A DNA stretch of 19,936 bases, from positions 1 to 19,936 of the forward strand of contig JAKSPP010000014.1 of the NCBI GenBank assembly GCA_024404735.1. Reading direction: 5' to 3'. The notes beneath the pieces were generated by a model. The model was not told the origin of the DNA, searched no databases, and worked only from the letters and a program-made list of their open reading frames with translations. The DNA is from Oscillospiraceae bacterium (GTDB lineage: Bacteria; Bacillota; Clostridia; Oscillospirales; Oscillospiraceae). The translations under genes and the position numbers were made by a program. This document shows, piece by piece, positions 1-8,148 of the stretch (positions are counted from its first letter, which is position 1; every line of letters starts with the position of its first letter).

Positions 1-404
1 TAGGACGCGAGGACCTGATTGACGATCCCAGAATGGCAACACCACAGTCAAGATATCTCTATAAGGATGAGCTTGATGCAATAATAAGCGAGTGGACTCT
101 CAAGCACGACAAGATTGAGGCTATGAAGCTTGTTGCCGAGGCAGATATCCCCGCAGGAGCTCTCCTTGATATTTCAGACCTTGCAAACGATGATTCCTAT
201 ATTGATCAGGGAATCATTGTGGAGGTTGAGCATGCTCAGCATGGCAAGGTAAGAGTCCCCGGCTTTGCTCCCAAAATGAGCGAAAACCACATCGACTATC
301 AGTCCTCTCCCGGTCTCGGTGAGCACAATGCCGAGATTTACGGCAGTGTTCTCGGACTTTCCGAGGCTGAGCTTTCCGAACTTAAGAGCAAGAAAGTCAT
401 CTGA
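1..404 (+). CDS. Family III CoA-transferase (CaiB/BaiF type), C-terminal part only
   Basis: This is the 3' end of a gene entering from the left; the reading frame is open from base 3, and the ATG at 33 is an internal Met, not a start. The translated tail has the family III CoA-transferase signature: a G-R-E-D-L-x-D-D-P-R-M lead-in, an E-W-T segment, the I-P-A-G loop, a P-G-F-A-P stretch where the family has its P-G-x-P-x-x-x-S strand, and the L-G-E-H-N motif near the end. Members move CoA between acyl-CoA and a free acid through a catalytic Asp, which would lie upstream and is not visible. With two dehydratase-family subunits directly downstream, the layout resembles fldA-fldB-fldC of phenyllactate reduction, so it probably activates the pathway acid as its CoA thioester. 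The substrate cannot be read from this part. Confidence 0.85.
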   Translation, partial: GREDLIDDPRMATPQSRYLYKDELDAIISEWTLKHDKIEAMKLVAEADIPAGALLDISDLANDDSYIDQGIIVEVEHAQHGKVRVPGFAPKMSENHIDYQSSPGLGEHNAEIYGSVLGLSEAELSELKSKKVI

Positions 405-445
405 GATAAAGCTTTTTCAGTATTTTTGAAAGGAAGTGTATTGTC

Positions 446-1600
446 TTGGCAGAACGTACCTGCGCGCTTGGATGCAGCGCATATTCGGCATTAAAAGCCA
501 GGTTTGAGTCTCCCGTTGCCGCTGTTGCCGAGCTTAGAAAAAACGGTAAAAAGACCGTTTGGATGTTTGGCGACGAGACTCCGGAGGAGCTTATTATTGC
601 TGCGGGATTGCAGCCTGTCCGTCTCCTTGGTTATTATGGTGAAAGACCGAATGCGGATAAATACCTTGAGCTTTCATTCGGCGCCCTCTGGAGAGGGAGC
701 TTTGAGGCTATCGTAAACGGCAGCTATGACGGACTTATAGATTACCTCGTTATGGAAAATTCCTCTGACCTCATTCAGAAGATTTCCTATTATCTTGAGG
801 CTATGCTCAGGCTTGAGGAGGACAGAGTCCTGCCCACTATGGCCTTTGTAGATTATGCCACTGCAACAAAGAACTTCAGAGTCCAGCAGAGAAATGTTAT
901 GGTAACCGAAAAGTTTTTGAATACTCTTCGCTCCTGGACCGGCAAAGAAATAAGCAATGATGAAATATATGCCGCCATCGACCTGTGCAATGAGCACAGA
1001 CTTGCTCTTCGCAGAATCACCGCTCTCCGCAGACAGAATAAAATTCTGGGCTCCGAAGCCATGAATATTATAGGCGGCTCCTTCTTCTTTGAGAAGCAGG
1101 AGGCAACAGCTCTTGTTAATGCAGTTGCCGATGCAGCCGAGTCCTGGGAGGATACGGGCCTTGTAACCGCAGTTTATACAGGCTCTGCTCAGGAAACCAC
1201 CGAGCTTTACACTCTTATTGAGGAGAGTGGAATCAACATTATTGCCGATGACAGACTCATCGGTGACAGATATTCCGAGGGCCTTGTACGCAAGAGTCCA
1301 AAGCCCACAACGGATATCGCATATTACTACCATATGCGTTTCCCCTCATCCGAGAGGTCTTATGTTGCCGAGAGAGCCGTTTGCATGCCCAAACTTATTG
1401 AGGACAGCAAGGCTCAGAGCTATATAATCTTTATGAACCACAACGATGAGTCCTATATCTGGGATTATCCCAGGCAGAGAGATGTTCTCGGAGGACTTCC
1501 CACCCTTATGATTGAGGACCAGTACTATCCTCTGAGAAATGTTTCCGAACTTAAGGATAAGTTCGCATCATTTGCGGAAAAGGTGAAAGGAGCAAACTGA
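446..1600 (+). CDS. 2-hydroxyacyl-CoA dehydratase-family subunit (HgdB-like) lacking its Fe-S cysteines
   Basis: A 384-residue protein of the HgdB/BcrC-like family, whose subunits form heterodimers that remove water from 2-hydroxyacyl-CoA or reduce aromatic acyl-CoA by single-electron chemistry. It starts at TTG 446, preceded by AGGAAG at 431-436. The fold signature is clear: P-E-E-L-I-I-A-A-G-L near residue 46, A-D-K-Y near 70, A-D-D near 267 and a P-T-L-M-I-E-D strand near the end. Compared by eye with Acidaminococcus HgdB, the three Cys expected to bind [4Fe-4S] are replaced: F-Y-C by F-G (Gly79), L-C-D by S-S-D (Ser107) and F-C-D-P by H-N-D-E (Asn333). The subunit is otherwise full length, so it looks repurposed rather than decayed. 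It ends one base before the next gene, so the two are probably translated together. The family call is sure; the function is not. Confidence 0.85.
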   Translation: MAERTCALGCSAYSALKARFESPVAAVAELRKNGKKTVWMFGDETPEELIIAAGLQPVRLLGYYGERPNADKYLELSFGALWRGSFEAIVNGSYDGLIDYLVMENSSDLIQKISYYLEAMLRLEEDRVLPTMAFVDYATATKNFRVQQRNVMVTEKFLNTLRSWTGKEISNDEIYAAIDLCNEHRLALRRITALRRQNKILGSEAMNIIGGSFFFEKQEATALVNAVADAAESWEDTGLVTAVYTGSAQETTELYTLIEESGINIIADDRLIGDRYSEGLVRKSPKPTTDIAYYYHMRFPSSERSYVAERAVCMPKLIEDSKAQSYIIFMNHNDESYIWDYPRQRDVLGGLPTLMIEDQYYPLRNVSELKDKFASFAEKVKGAN

Positions 1601-1601
1601 A

Positions 1602-2900
1602 ATGGCTGAGAAACAATACGAAACTCGTTCGGTTAAGCGCCTGAACACCCCAAAACTGACCGGCGCATATCAGAAGCAGTGGTTTATGGGCCTTCATGAC
1701 AGAATCGAAAAAGGCGAGCCCTTTGCCTTTGTCGGAGCCAACTGCCCCATGGAGCTGCTTCAGGCAATGGACATTCCCTTCGTTGTTAACCAGTGGTGGA
1801 CTGCAATCTGCTCTGCAAAACAGATGGGTCCCTACTTCTATGACCTTCTTGAACAGGCAGGCTACAGAAACGATATCTGCTCTTACTGTGCCGCGGCCTA
1901 TGCATGCTCTCTTGATCCCAAGCCGGAGGAGGGCCCCTGGGGCGGACTTCCCGCACCTACCATCGCAATCAACGGCGAGGGCTGCTCCAGCGGTATAAAA
2001 ATCGAGGAGCTCATGTGTGAGAGCTTCGGAGCCGACTCCTTCAGAATCCAGAGCTTCCATCAGGATATAATCACTGACAACTGGTGGGAATACTCCATGG
2101 ACAGATGGGAGGAGCTTGTCGGTACAGAGCGCCTTGATTTCTATGAGAATGAGCTTCGTGCTCTGGTTGACTTCCTTGAGGAGAAGACAGGACGCACTCT
2201 CGATATGAACAAGCTCATCGAGACTCTCAATAATGTTAACGAGCAGGAAACCTACTACCGCAAGACAAGAGATTTAATAGCAAAGACAGTACCCGCTCCC
2301 GTAACCGTTACGGATACGGTTAATGCCGTTATGCAGGCACAGTGGCACCGCGGAACACGCTGGGCTGTTGATATGGCCAAGAGCCTTTACGACGAGGTCA
2401 AGGCACTTGCCGATGAGGGCAAGGCTGCAGTTCCCAATGAGAAGCTGAGACTTCTCTGGATAGGAAGAGGTCTTTGGTTCAATCTTGCATTCTATCAGCA
2501 TTTTGAGGAGAAGTACGGCGCAGCCTTCGTATGGACCATGTACCTTGCTATGGGCGCAGATTCCTACATTCGTAACCATGTTGAGGAGAATCCTCTCCGT
2601 TGCCTTGCTGCCCGCTTCTGTTTCCTTGAGGATGTTCTCCATGTTCCTCCCTTCAACAGCCAGTGGTTTGTTAAGGAGGCAAAGAACAATCAGATTGACG
2701 GCGTTGTTTTCCTCGTTCCCGAGAACTGTATGAATAACGGTGACTTCGGCTACAATATCATCCAGTCTCTTGAGAAGGAGGGCTTCCCGGTTTGCGTTCT
2801 TCGCGCAGACCCCGCAGATGCAAAGAAGTGGAGTCAGGAGCTTATGGTTGAAACCGTCGAAAAGTTTATTGAGGAGAGAGTAATCCCAAATAAAAAATAA
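1602..2900 (+). CDS. 2-hydroxyacyl-CoA dehydratase-family subunit (HgdA-like), cluster ligands kept
   Basis: A 432-residue partner of the preceding subunit, starting one base after its stop, with a ribosome site (AAAGGAG, 1586-1592) inside the end of the upstream gene. It keeps Cys at the positions expected for a [4Fe-4S] site in HgdA/FldB-like chains: Cys93 and Cys96 in D-I-C-S-Y-C, Cys128 in E-G-C-S-S-G, and Cys376 in P-E-N-C-M-N-N. The remaining fold elements (M-E-L-L-Q-A-M-D-I-P near residue 50, the D-G-V-V-F-L strand near 368, G-F-P-V-C-V-L-R-A-D near 395) fit the family. Canonical members need an ATP-driven activator (HgdC/FldI type) as electron donor; none is encoded in this window, though one could lie upstream. 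If the partner truly lacks a cluster, the dimer would carry one cluster instead of two. The substrate is unknown. Confidence 0.85.
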   Translation: MAEKQYETRSVKRLNTPKLTGAYQKQWFMGLHDRIEKGEPFAFVGANCPMELLQAMDIPFVVNQWWTAICSAKQMGPYFYDLLEQAGYRNDICSYCAAAYACSLDPKPEEGPWGGLPAPTIAINGEGCSSGIKIEELMCESFGADSFRIQSFHQDIITDNWWEYSMDRWEELVGTERLDFYENELRALVDFLEEKTGRTLDMNKLIETLNNVNEQETYYRKTRDLIAKTVPAPVTVTDTVNAVMQAQWHRGTRWAVDMAKSLYDEVKALADEGKAAVPNEKLRLLWIGRGLWFNLAFYQHFEEKYGAAFVWTMYLAMGADSYIRNHVEENPLRCLAARFCFLEDVLHVPPFNSQWFVKEAKNNQIDGVVFLVPENCMNNGDFGYNIIQSLEKEGFPVCVLRADPADAKKWSQELMVETVEKFIEERVIPNKK

Positions 2901-2924
2901 ACTATTAAGGAGCGATATCTCTTA

Positions 2925-3887
2925 ATGCTTAGCCCCAGACAGAATTTTATTAATTATCTCAAGGGTGAGCCAACCGAGTGGCGCCCTTCATCTCTGGACT
3001 ATCTGCAGTTTGGTCCGGAGGAAATCGTTGAAAATGTCGTAAGAGGTTTTGTTGACCAGCAGGAGCCGTTCGATAAGTCAAAATACGGCGGAATGGGATA
3101 TTTCGGCTGTGAGTGGATTTACGAAAAAGAGGTCGGCGGCTCAATGGAGGTTGCAACTCTTTTTGAAGATCTTGACGGCTGGGAAGAAAAAATACAGTGG
3201 CCCAATCTGGACGATATTGACTGGGAGGCAATCCGTGAGAGAAATAAGGATTACCTCAATACCGATAAGCTTATAAGAAGCACAATCTTCACAGGCTTTT
3301 TTGAGCGTCTTATAAGCTTCCTCGGATTTGAAAATGCCGCAATGTGCCTGGTTGATGAGGACTGCGAGGATGATGTCCACGGACTGTTTTCCAGACTTGC
3401 GGATATCTATATCGATTTCATGGGAAGAATGCACAGGTACTTCAATGTTGAGCTTTTCGAGCTTCATGATGACTGGGGAACTCAGCGTGCCCCCATGTTC
3501 TCAAAAAATGCTCATACGCAGTTCCTTCTTCCCTATGTAAAGAGAGTGTGTGATGCCGCTCACGAAATGGGATGCTTTGTTGAAATGCACTCCTGCGGTG
3601 CGGTCGGGCCTCTTTTCGATAACTTTGTCGCTGCCGGAATCGACACATGGCGTGGTCAGCCTTCTGCAGTTGACAAGAAGGCTCTTGTCGAAGAGTACGG
3701 CGATCGTTTTCATTTCGGCGCATGGATAAGACCGCAGCCCGGCTGCACTCCCGAAGAGGCGGTTGCAGTTTGTAAGGACTTTAAGGAGAAATTTGACGGC
3801 AAGAATGTCTGGCTTATTATTTCCGATAAGGGACAGTCTCCCGAGACTGTTGCCGCAATGAAGTCCGAAATGAAGGGCTGGTCATAA
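2925..3887 (+). CDS. URO-D/MtaA-like methyltransferase-family protein
   Basis: A 320-residue protein of the uroporphyrinogen decarboxylase superfamily, in the branch related to corrinoid methyltransferases (MtaA, MtbA, CmuA) rather than haem synthesis. ATG 2925 follows AAGGAG at 2907-2912. The key visible motif is M-H-S-C-G, giving His222 and Cys224, two of the three zinc ligands of MtaA-type enzymes. The third, a Cys in a G-C-x-L-x-P loop near the C terminus, appears to be missing: the matching stretch reads S-D-K-G-Q-S-P-E-T. The protein is also slightly short for the family. It is the last gene of the dehydratase operon, 24 bases after the previous stop and just before a terminator. No corrinoid protein is encoded nearby, so methyl transfer to a corrinoid is not supported by context and the role is open. 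Confidence 0.75.
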   Translation: MLSPRQNFINYLKGEPTEWRPSSLDYLQFGPEEIVENVVRGFVDQQEPFDKSKYGGMGYFGCEWIYEKEVGGSMEVATLFEDLDGWEEKIQWPNLDDIDWEAIRERNKDYLNTDKLIRSTIFTGFFERLISFLGFENAAMCLVDEDCEDDVHGLFSRLADIYIDFMGRMHRYFNVELFELHDDWGTQRAPMFSKNAHTQFLLPYVKRVCDAAHEMGCFVEMHSCGAVGPLFDNFVAAGIDTWRGQPSAVDKKALVEEYGDRFHFGAWIRPQPGCTPEEAVAVCKDFKEKFDGKNVWLIISDKGQSPETVAAMKSEMKGWS

Positions 3888-3894
3888 ACATATT

Positions 3895-3937
3895 AAAAAA
3901 CGGCTTTCCGGGTTTTTATCCTCAAAGCCGTTTTTTT
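3895..3937 (+). terminator. Intrinsic terminator of the dehydratase operon
   Basis: The arm AAAAAACGGCTTT (3895-3907) pairs with AAAGCCGTTTTTTT (3924-3937) across a 16-base loop, giving a hairpin that runs into seven T. It starts 7 bases after the stop of the URO-D-like gene and separates the first operon from the PucR-type regulator. Confidence 0.9.
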
Positions 3938-3938
3938 G

Positions 3939-3967
3939 TTGCAATTACATTCCCGAGGCATTAAAAT
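3939..3967 (+). promoter_or_regulatory. Probable sigma-A promoter of the regulator/glycyl radical enzyme operon
   Basis: TTGCAA (3939-3944) and TAAAAT (3962-3967) are 17 bases apart, matching 4 of 6 and 5 of 6 consensus bases. The site lies directly after the upstream terminator and about 55 bases before the regulator start, the only intergenic stretch available for a promoter here. Confidence 0.5.
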
Positions 3968-4021
3968 AAGCTTAGAATGTGAATGCTTTATTCTATCCTT
4001 TGATTTGTGAGGTGCATTAAA

Positions 4022-5665
4022 TTGCTGACCTTTGATTTGCTCACAACAGATTTTGACACAAAGCTAAAGGCCTTCAAAATAGGCTTTGCCGATTTCGGGA
4101 AGCTCAGGGGAACGCTTTTTCCGGATGATGATAATGCTCCCGATCCGGATTATCTTAACATAGTAGATTACGAGCACCTTCAGATTGTTCTCAGAGACAA
4201 AAACGATTACTCCGACTGTATTTTCTTTTGCTCTGATTTGGATGGCAGGATTATGGAGATGAGGGATTCGCTTCCGTTTCCTTATGCTGTCTTTGCTTGC
4301 AGAATCGGAAGGCTTGCAAATATAATGCAAAGGCGAATAAGCGATTACAGAGAATATGGTTTTCAGCTTCTTTCTGTCCGGAATGTTGATGAGCTTGTTT
4401 CGCTTCTCGGAAAAACAATAGGAAAGCCCGTATGCATAGTAAACTCATTTTTCCAGAAGATATACGCCGATTTCGGAAATGAAGATGTAAGGGGCAATAT
4501 ATTCAGACAGCTTAAAAACGGCGGAAATCTCTTTTATGCAGATGCGACTTTTATGATGAATACCGAGCGTGACAGGGGAGACCTGCCTTGTATAGTATTT
4601 GAAATGGAGGATGCCTGTATAGCCGATTACCAGCTCCGTCACAATAACAAGAATGCCGCACGAGTTCTGATTGAGCTTGGGAATTCTTCGGAGATAAAGC
4701 TTATTGAGCCTTATATCAGTGACTTTTTTTCTGCAATCCGGCCTATAATATTTGCGGATGAAACTCTTAGAAAACAGACGCAAAACAATATTGAAATGTT
4801 TTTCACAGACATTATAGATATGCAGCTTTCGGACACGGGTGAAATAAAGCACAGGCTTGAGCTTATACCGGAAATAGCAAGAATAAAGGATTATTACCCC
4901 ATTGTCCTGTCATTCGGAGAGCAGAACTATTCCGTGCCCTATAACTATCTTTCGGGACAGCTTGAGGCTCTTGTGCCGGGCTCCGTAGTTACGACCTATA
5001 ATGACAGAATCCTGATGATAGTACCGACGGGAAGTGAAGGAAAAAGACTTGATTTTGATCTTGATGCTTTCGGAAATCTTCTTGAAAGATTCAATGCCGT
5101 CGCGGGAGTAGGACCTCAAAGCTCACATCTTGCTTCAATTCGTCCCCTCTACATTGAAACCTCCTCCGCAACAAGACTCGGTAAGGTCTTCAGAAAAGAT
5201 CCGAATCAGAGGATTTTTGATTTTGATGATTTCAGAATGTATTTTTATGTGGACCTCTGCGTTGAGGCTGCCGTAAAAAATCAGCATTTCTCTACTCTTG
5301 CCTACCTATGCTGTCCGAAAATCCTTCCGCTGTATCTGTATGATTCCCAGAACGGAACCGAGCTTTCTAAAACACTCAATACCTATCTTGAGCTTGACTG
5401 CAACGCAACACTATGCGCAGAAAAGCTTTTTGTTCACAGAAATACGGTTAATTACAGAATCAATTCCATTGAACAGATTCTCGGACGCTCTCTGGACGAT
5501 GTGTCCTACAGGGAGCAGCTTCGTTTCTCTCTGAATATTGTTGAGTATATGGTTAAATACCTCAATTACGATGTTTCCGGAGAGGCAAGCAAATGGATAC
5601 TCCCGAGAAACCTTAAGGATTTTATACCGATGGTTGAGAATCCGAAAAATATTCAGAAGAAATAA
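4022..5665 (+). CDS. PucR/CdaR-family transcriptional regulator
   Basis: A 547-residue cytoplasmic regulator. I prefer TTG 4022 as the start because GAGGTG (4009-4014) sits seven bases upstream; GTG 4007 in the same frame has no ribosome site. The C terminus (about residues 455-515) carries the PucR-type helix-turn-helix: the stretch reading D-C-N-A-T-L-C-A-E-K-L-F-V-H-R-N-T-V followed by N-Y-R-I-N-S-I-E-Q-I-L-G. In this family an upstream sensing region responds to a small molecule and the protein usually activates catabolic genes next to it. The first ~400 residues show no domain I can name, so the ligand is unknown. The next gene starts 12 bases after the stop, so regulator and glycyl radical enzyme probably share a transcript and the protein likely controls its own operon. 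Confidence 0.85.
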   Translation: MLTFDLLTTDFDTKLKAFKIGFADFGKLRGTLFPDDDNAPDPDYLNIVDYEHLQIVLRDKNDYSDCIFFCSDLDGRIMEMRDSLPFPYAVFACRIGRLANIMQRRISDYREYGFQLLSVRNVDELVSLLGKTIGKPVCIVNSFFQKIYADFGNEDVRGNIFRQLKNGGNLFYADATFMMNTERDRGDLPCIVFEMEDACIADYQLRHNNKNAARVLIELGNSSEIKLIEPYISDFFSAIRPIIFADETLRKQTQNNIEMFFTDIIDMQLSDTGEIKHRLELIPEIARIKDYYPIVLSFGEQNYSVPYNYLSGQLEALVPGSVVTTYNDRILMIVPTGSEGKRLDFDLDAFGNLLERFNAVAGVGPQSSHLASIRPLYIETSSATRLGKVFRKDPNQRIFDFDDFRMYFYVDLCVEAAVKNQHFSTLAYLCCPKILPLYLYDSQNGTELSKTLNTYLELDCNATLCAEKLFVHRNTVNYRINSIEQILGRSLDDVSYREQLRFSLNIVEYMVKYLNYDVSGEASKWILPRNLKDFIPMVENPKNIQKK

Positions 5666-5677
5666 TATGAGGCTCAA

Positions 5678-8125
5678 ATGTATAAATTCAGACCGATAAG
5701 TGAGCGTGTAAGTAAGCTCCGAGATAGAATCAGAGACAGACAGATTATTGCCGATGCCGAAATTCCGCTTCTTCTCACAGAGGCATATAAGCTGAAGCCC
5801 CACATGCTTCCGGAGCTTAAGCATGCCTGGGCGCTTAAATATGTCTGCGAGAGAGTAACTCCTTATGTTGACGATGAGGCACTCTTTACAGGTGGTCTTG
5901 GAAAGAATTTCTGCTCTACCTGTCAGCCGGCGGAGTGGAAGGGAATAGGCTGGATTCCTCAGGAAATAAGAAAGGGCAATTTCGAGCTCCGTGAGGATGG
6001 ACTTCTGCATAACGGCAAGTCGGATCAGGTTCAGGTTGCCATATCCCCGGAGGACTATGAGGCGCTTTTGTCAATTGAGGAATTCTGGGAGGAAAATCGC
6101 TTTGCCAATATAGCCGCCTCCTGGGCTCCCGAGGGCTTTGAGGCCTTTTCTGCCTTAGGTGCATCCATATACAGAGAGGGAGATAAGCTTATTGAGGCAC
6201 CTGCCGGACATATTATTCCCGGCCACGAGAAGATAATAAATACGGGCTTCAAGGCTATTAAAGAGCAGGCGCAGAGCTTCCTTAATGAAAAGCACGGGCG
6301 TATCTTTGGCAAGGATATGGGCAGATATATTTTCTATCAGAGTGCCGTATGGGCATGCGAGGGGGCAACTGCTCTTTACAAACGCTATGCTTCTGCCTGC
6401 AGAAAAAAGGCGGATGAGGTGAGAGATGAAACAAGAAAAGCGGAGCTTATTTCTCAGGCCGACAGTATTGAGCATATCTCCGAGTATCCCGCAAGAAACT
6501 ACTTTGAAGCACTTCAGATGGTTGTTCTATATCAGGCCTTTCTTAACCTTGAATCCGGTCATCCCGGACTCGCTCTGGGGCGCTTTGACCAGTACGCCTG
6601 GCCCTTCCTGAAGAAGGACCTTGAGGAGGGAAGGCTAAGCCTTGACTCAGCCCAGGAAATAACCGATGAGTTTTTCCTGAAGCTTAATTGCTTTTATAAG
6701 GGAGGCCATGGCCCCACGGCTCAGATAACGGGAATCGGAAACACCTGGCAGCACACGACAATAGGCGGTGTAAGACCCGAAGACGGGGAGGACGCAAGCA
6801 ATCCTCTGACATATATGGTTCTTGAAACAGTCGGTCGCCTGAAGCTTCATGACCCGACAATTTCTCTCAGAATAAATAAAAATACCCCGGAAATGCTCTG
6901 GGACTGCGCTATAGAAACCTCTAAGCTTGTAGGGGGGCTCCCTCTGTATCAGAATGATGAGATTATAATACCCGCTGCCCGGAGAGAGCTCGGTTATTCC
7001 CTGTATGATGCAAGAAATATCGGATTTATAGGCTGTCAGGAGATTGTAGGCTCCGGAAACGATTATCCCGCCTGCACGGGTGCAAGCTGTAATCACGAGA
7101 AGGTTCACTGGGGCGTTGTTCTTGCCATGGCTCTGAATAACGGGATTAATCCGTTTAACGGAAAGGACTGCGGGATTCACAGAGGCTGTCTTTATGATAT
7201 GAAGAGCATTGACGAGGTGAAGGACGCAATAGCCGAAATAGGTGAAAGCCTTATTAACTGGGTTGCAACCATGAACAATTATGTGGATTATATTTACTCT
7301 CAGTACTGTGCCCATGCAGGTCTTTCGATAAGCATTGAGGGCTGTATGGAAAAAGGCCTTGATTGCTCAAAGGGCGGAGCTAAATATAATTCCGTGGGAA
7401 GCTGTGCCTGCGGTCTTGCCACCCTTGCAGACAGCATTTCCGCTATAGAGTATGCCTGCTTCAACGAAAAGATATGCTCCCTGCGTGAATTATATGACGC
7501 TGTTATGGCAAACTGGGAGGGATATGAGTCCCTACGGGCTAAAATAATCAAGGATGCACCGCATTTTGGCAACAATGATGAGGCTGCAGACAGAAATATG
7601 GCATGGATTACAGGGCTGTATTACGATCTCGTCAGTAAATGCAGTATCGGAAGAACGGATATCTACAGGGCCGGAATGTTTTCGGCCGCAGACCATATTA
7701 TACAGGGCTATCATACCTGGGCAACACCGGACGGTAGAAAAACAGGTGATCCCATCGCAGATGCCGCCTCTCCGGCTCAGGGAAGGGATAAAAACGGCCC
7801 TACAGGCGTACTTGCCTCTGCCTGCAGCTATGATAACAGCAGGTTCATGAATAACCTTGCCTTAAACCTTCGCTTTACTCCTACTGCTCTTTCTACAGAC
7901 AGTGACAAAGCAAAGCTCAGAGATATGATAAAGGCTTATTTTTCCGGAGGCGGAATGGAGGTACAGTTCAATATTGTTGATTGCGCAACCCTGTCGGATG
8001 CCAGAGAGAATCCCTCGGAATATAAAAATCTTGTTGTCAGGGTAGCCGGTTACAGCGCATATTTCGTTGAAATGACAAGGGATATGCAGAACGATATTAT
8101 TGCCAGAAACGAAAATACTTTGTAA
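5678..8125 (+). CDS. Glycyl radical enzyme (GCxE class, dehydratase/lyase type)
   Basis: An 815-residue member of the pyruvate formate-lyase superfamily. The glycyl radical loop near the C terminus reads R-V-A-G-Y-S-A-Y-F, with the radical on Gly791. The active-site Cys loop reads F-I-G-C-Q-E, giving Cys453 and Glu455. The Cys-x-Glu pattern places it with dehydratases, decarboxylases and C-N or C-S lyases (glycerol, hydroxyproline, choline, isethionate enzymes) rather than true pyruvate formate-lyase, which has two adjacent Cys. The later G-C-M-E-K-G-L-D-C plus G-G-A-K-Y-N stretch is also typical. Most relatives have Pro after G-C-V-E; here it is G-C-Q-E-I-V-G, and the enzyme is rich in Cys around the active site. 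It needs a radical-SAM activase, which is not in the window. It sits between a PucR-type regulator and an enoate-reductase-like flavoenzyme. The substrate is not identifiable by eye. Confidence 0.93.
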   Translation: MYKFRPISERVSKLRDRIRDRQIIADAEIPLLLTEAYKLKPHMLPELKHAWALKYVCERVTPYVDDEALFTGGLGKNFCSTCQPAEWKGIGWIPQEIRKGNFELREDGLLHNGKSDQVQVAISPEDYEALLSIEEFWEENRFANIAASWAPEGFEAFSALGASIYREGDKLIEAPAGHIIPGHEKIINTGFKAIKEQAQSFLNEKHGRIFGKDMGRYIFYQSAVWACEGATALYKRYASACRKKADEVRDETRKAELISQADSIEHISEYPARNYFEALQMVVLYQAFLNLESGHPGLALGRFDQYAWPFLKKDLEEGRLSLDSAQEITDEFFLKLNCFYKGGHGPTAQITGIGNTWQHTTIGGVRPEDGEDASNPLTYMVLETVGRLKLHDPTISLRINKNTPEMLWDCAIETSKLVGGLPLYQNDEIIIPAARRELGYSLYDARNIGFIGCQEIVGSGNDYPACTGASCNHEKVHWGVVLAMALNNGINPFNGKDCGIHRGCLYDMKSIDEVKDAIAEIGESLINWVATMNNYVDYIYSQYCAHAGLSISIEGCMEKGLDCSKGGAKYNSVGSCACGLATLADSISAIEYACFNEKICSLRELYDAVMANWEGYESLRAKIIKDAPHFGNNDEAADRNMAWITGLYYDLVSKCSIGRTDIYRAGMFSAADHIIQGYHTWATPDGRKTGDPIADAASPAQGRDKNGPTGVLASACSYDNSRFMNNLALNLRFTPTALSTDSDKAKLRDMIKAYFSGGGMEVQFNIVDCATLSDARENPSEYKNLVVRVAGYSAYFVEMTRDMQNDIIARNENTL

Positions 8126-8148
8126 TTAACAAAAAAGGAAGATATATT

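Noticed and set aside
674..1333. 219-codon minus-strand open frame inside the small dehydratase subunit
   Set aside because: It is an antisense shadow without motif or ribosome site, opposite a gene with clear family identity.
4007..4021. GTG 4007 as start of the PucR-type regulator
   Set aside because: No ribosome site precedes it; GAGGTG inside this stretch is correctly spaced for TTG 4022.
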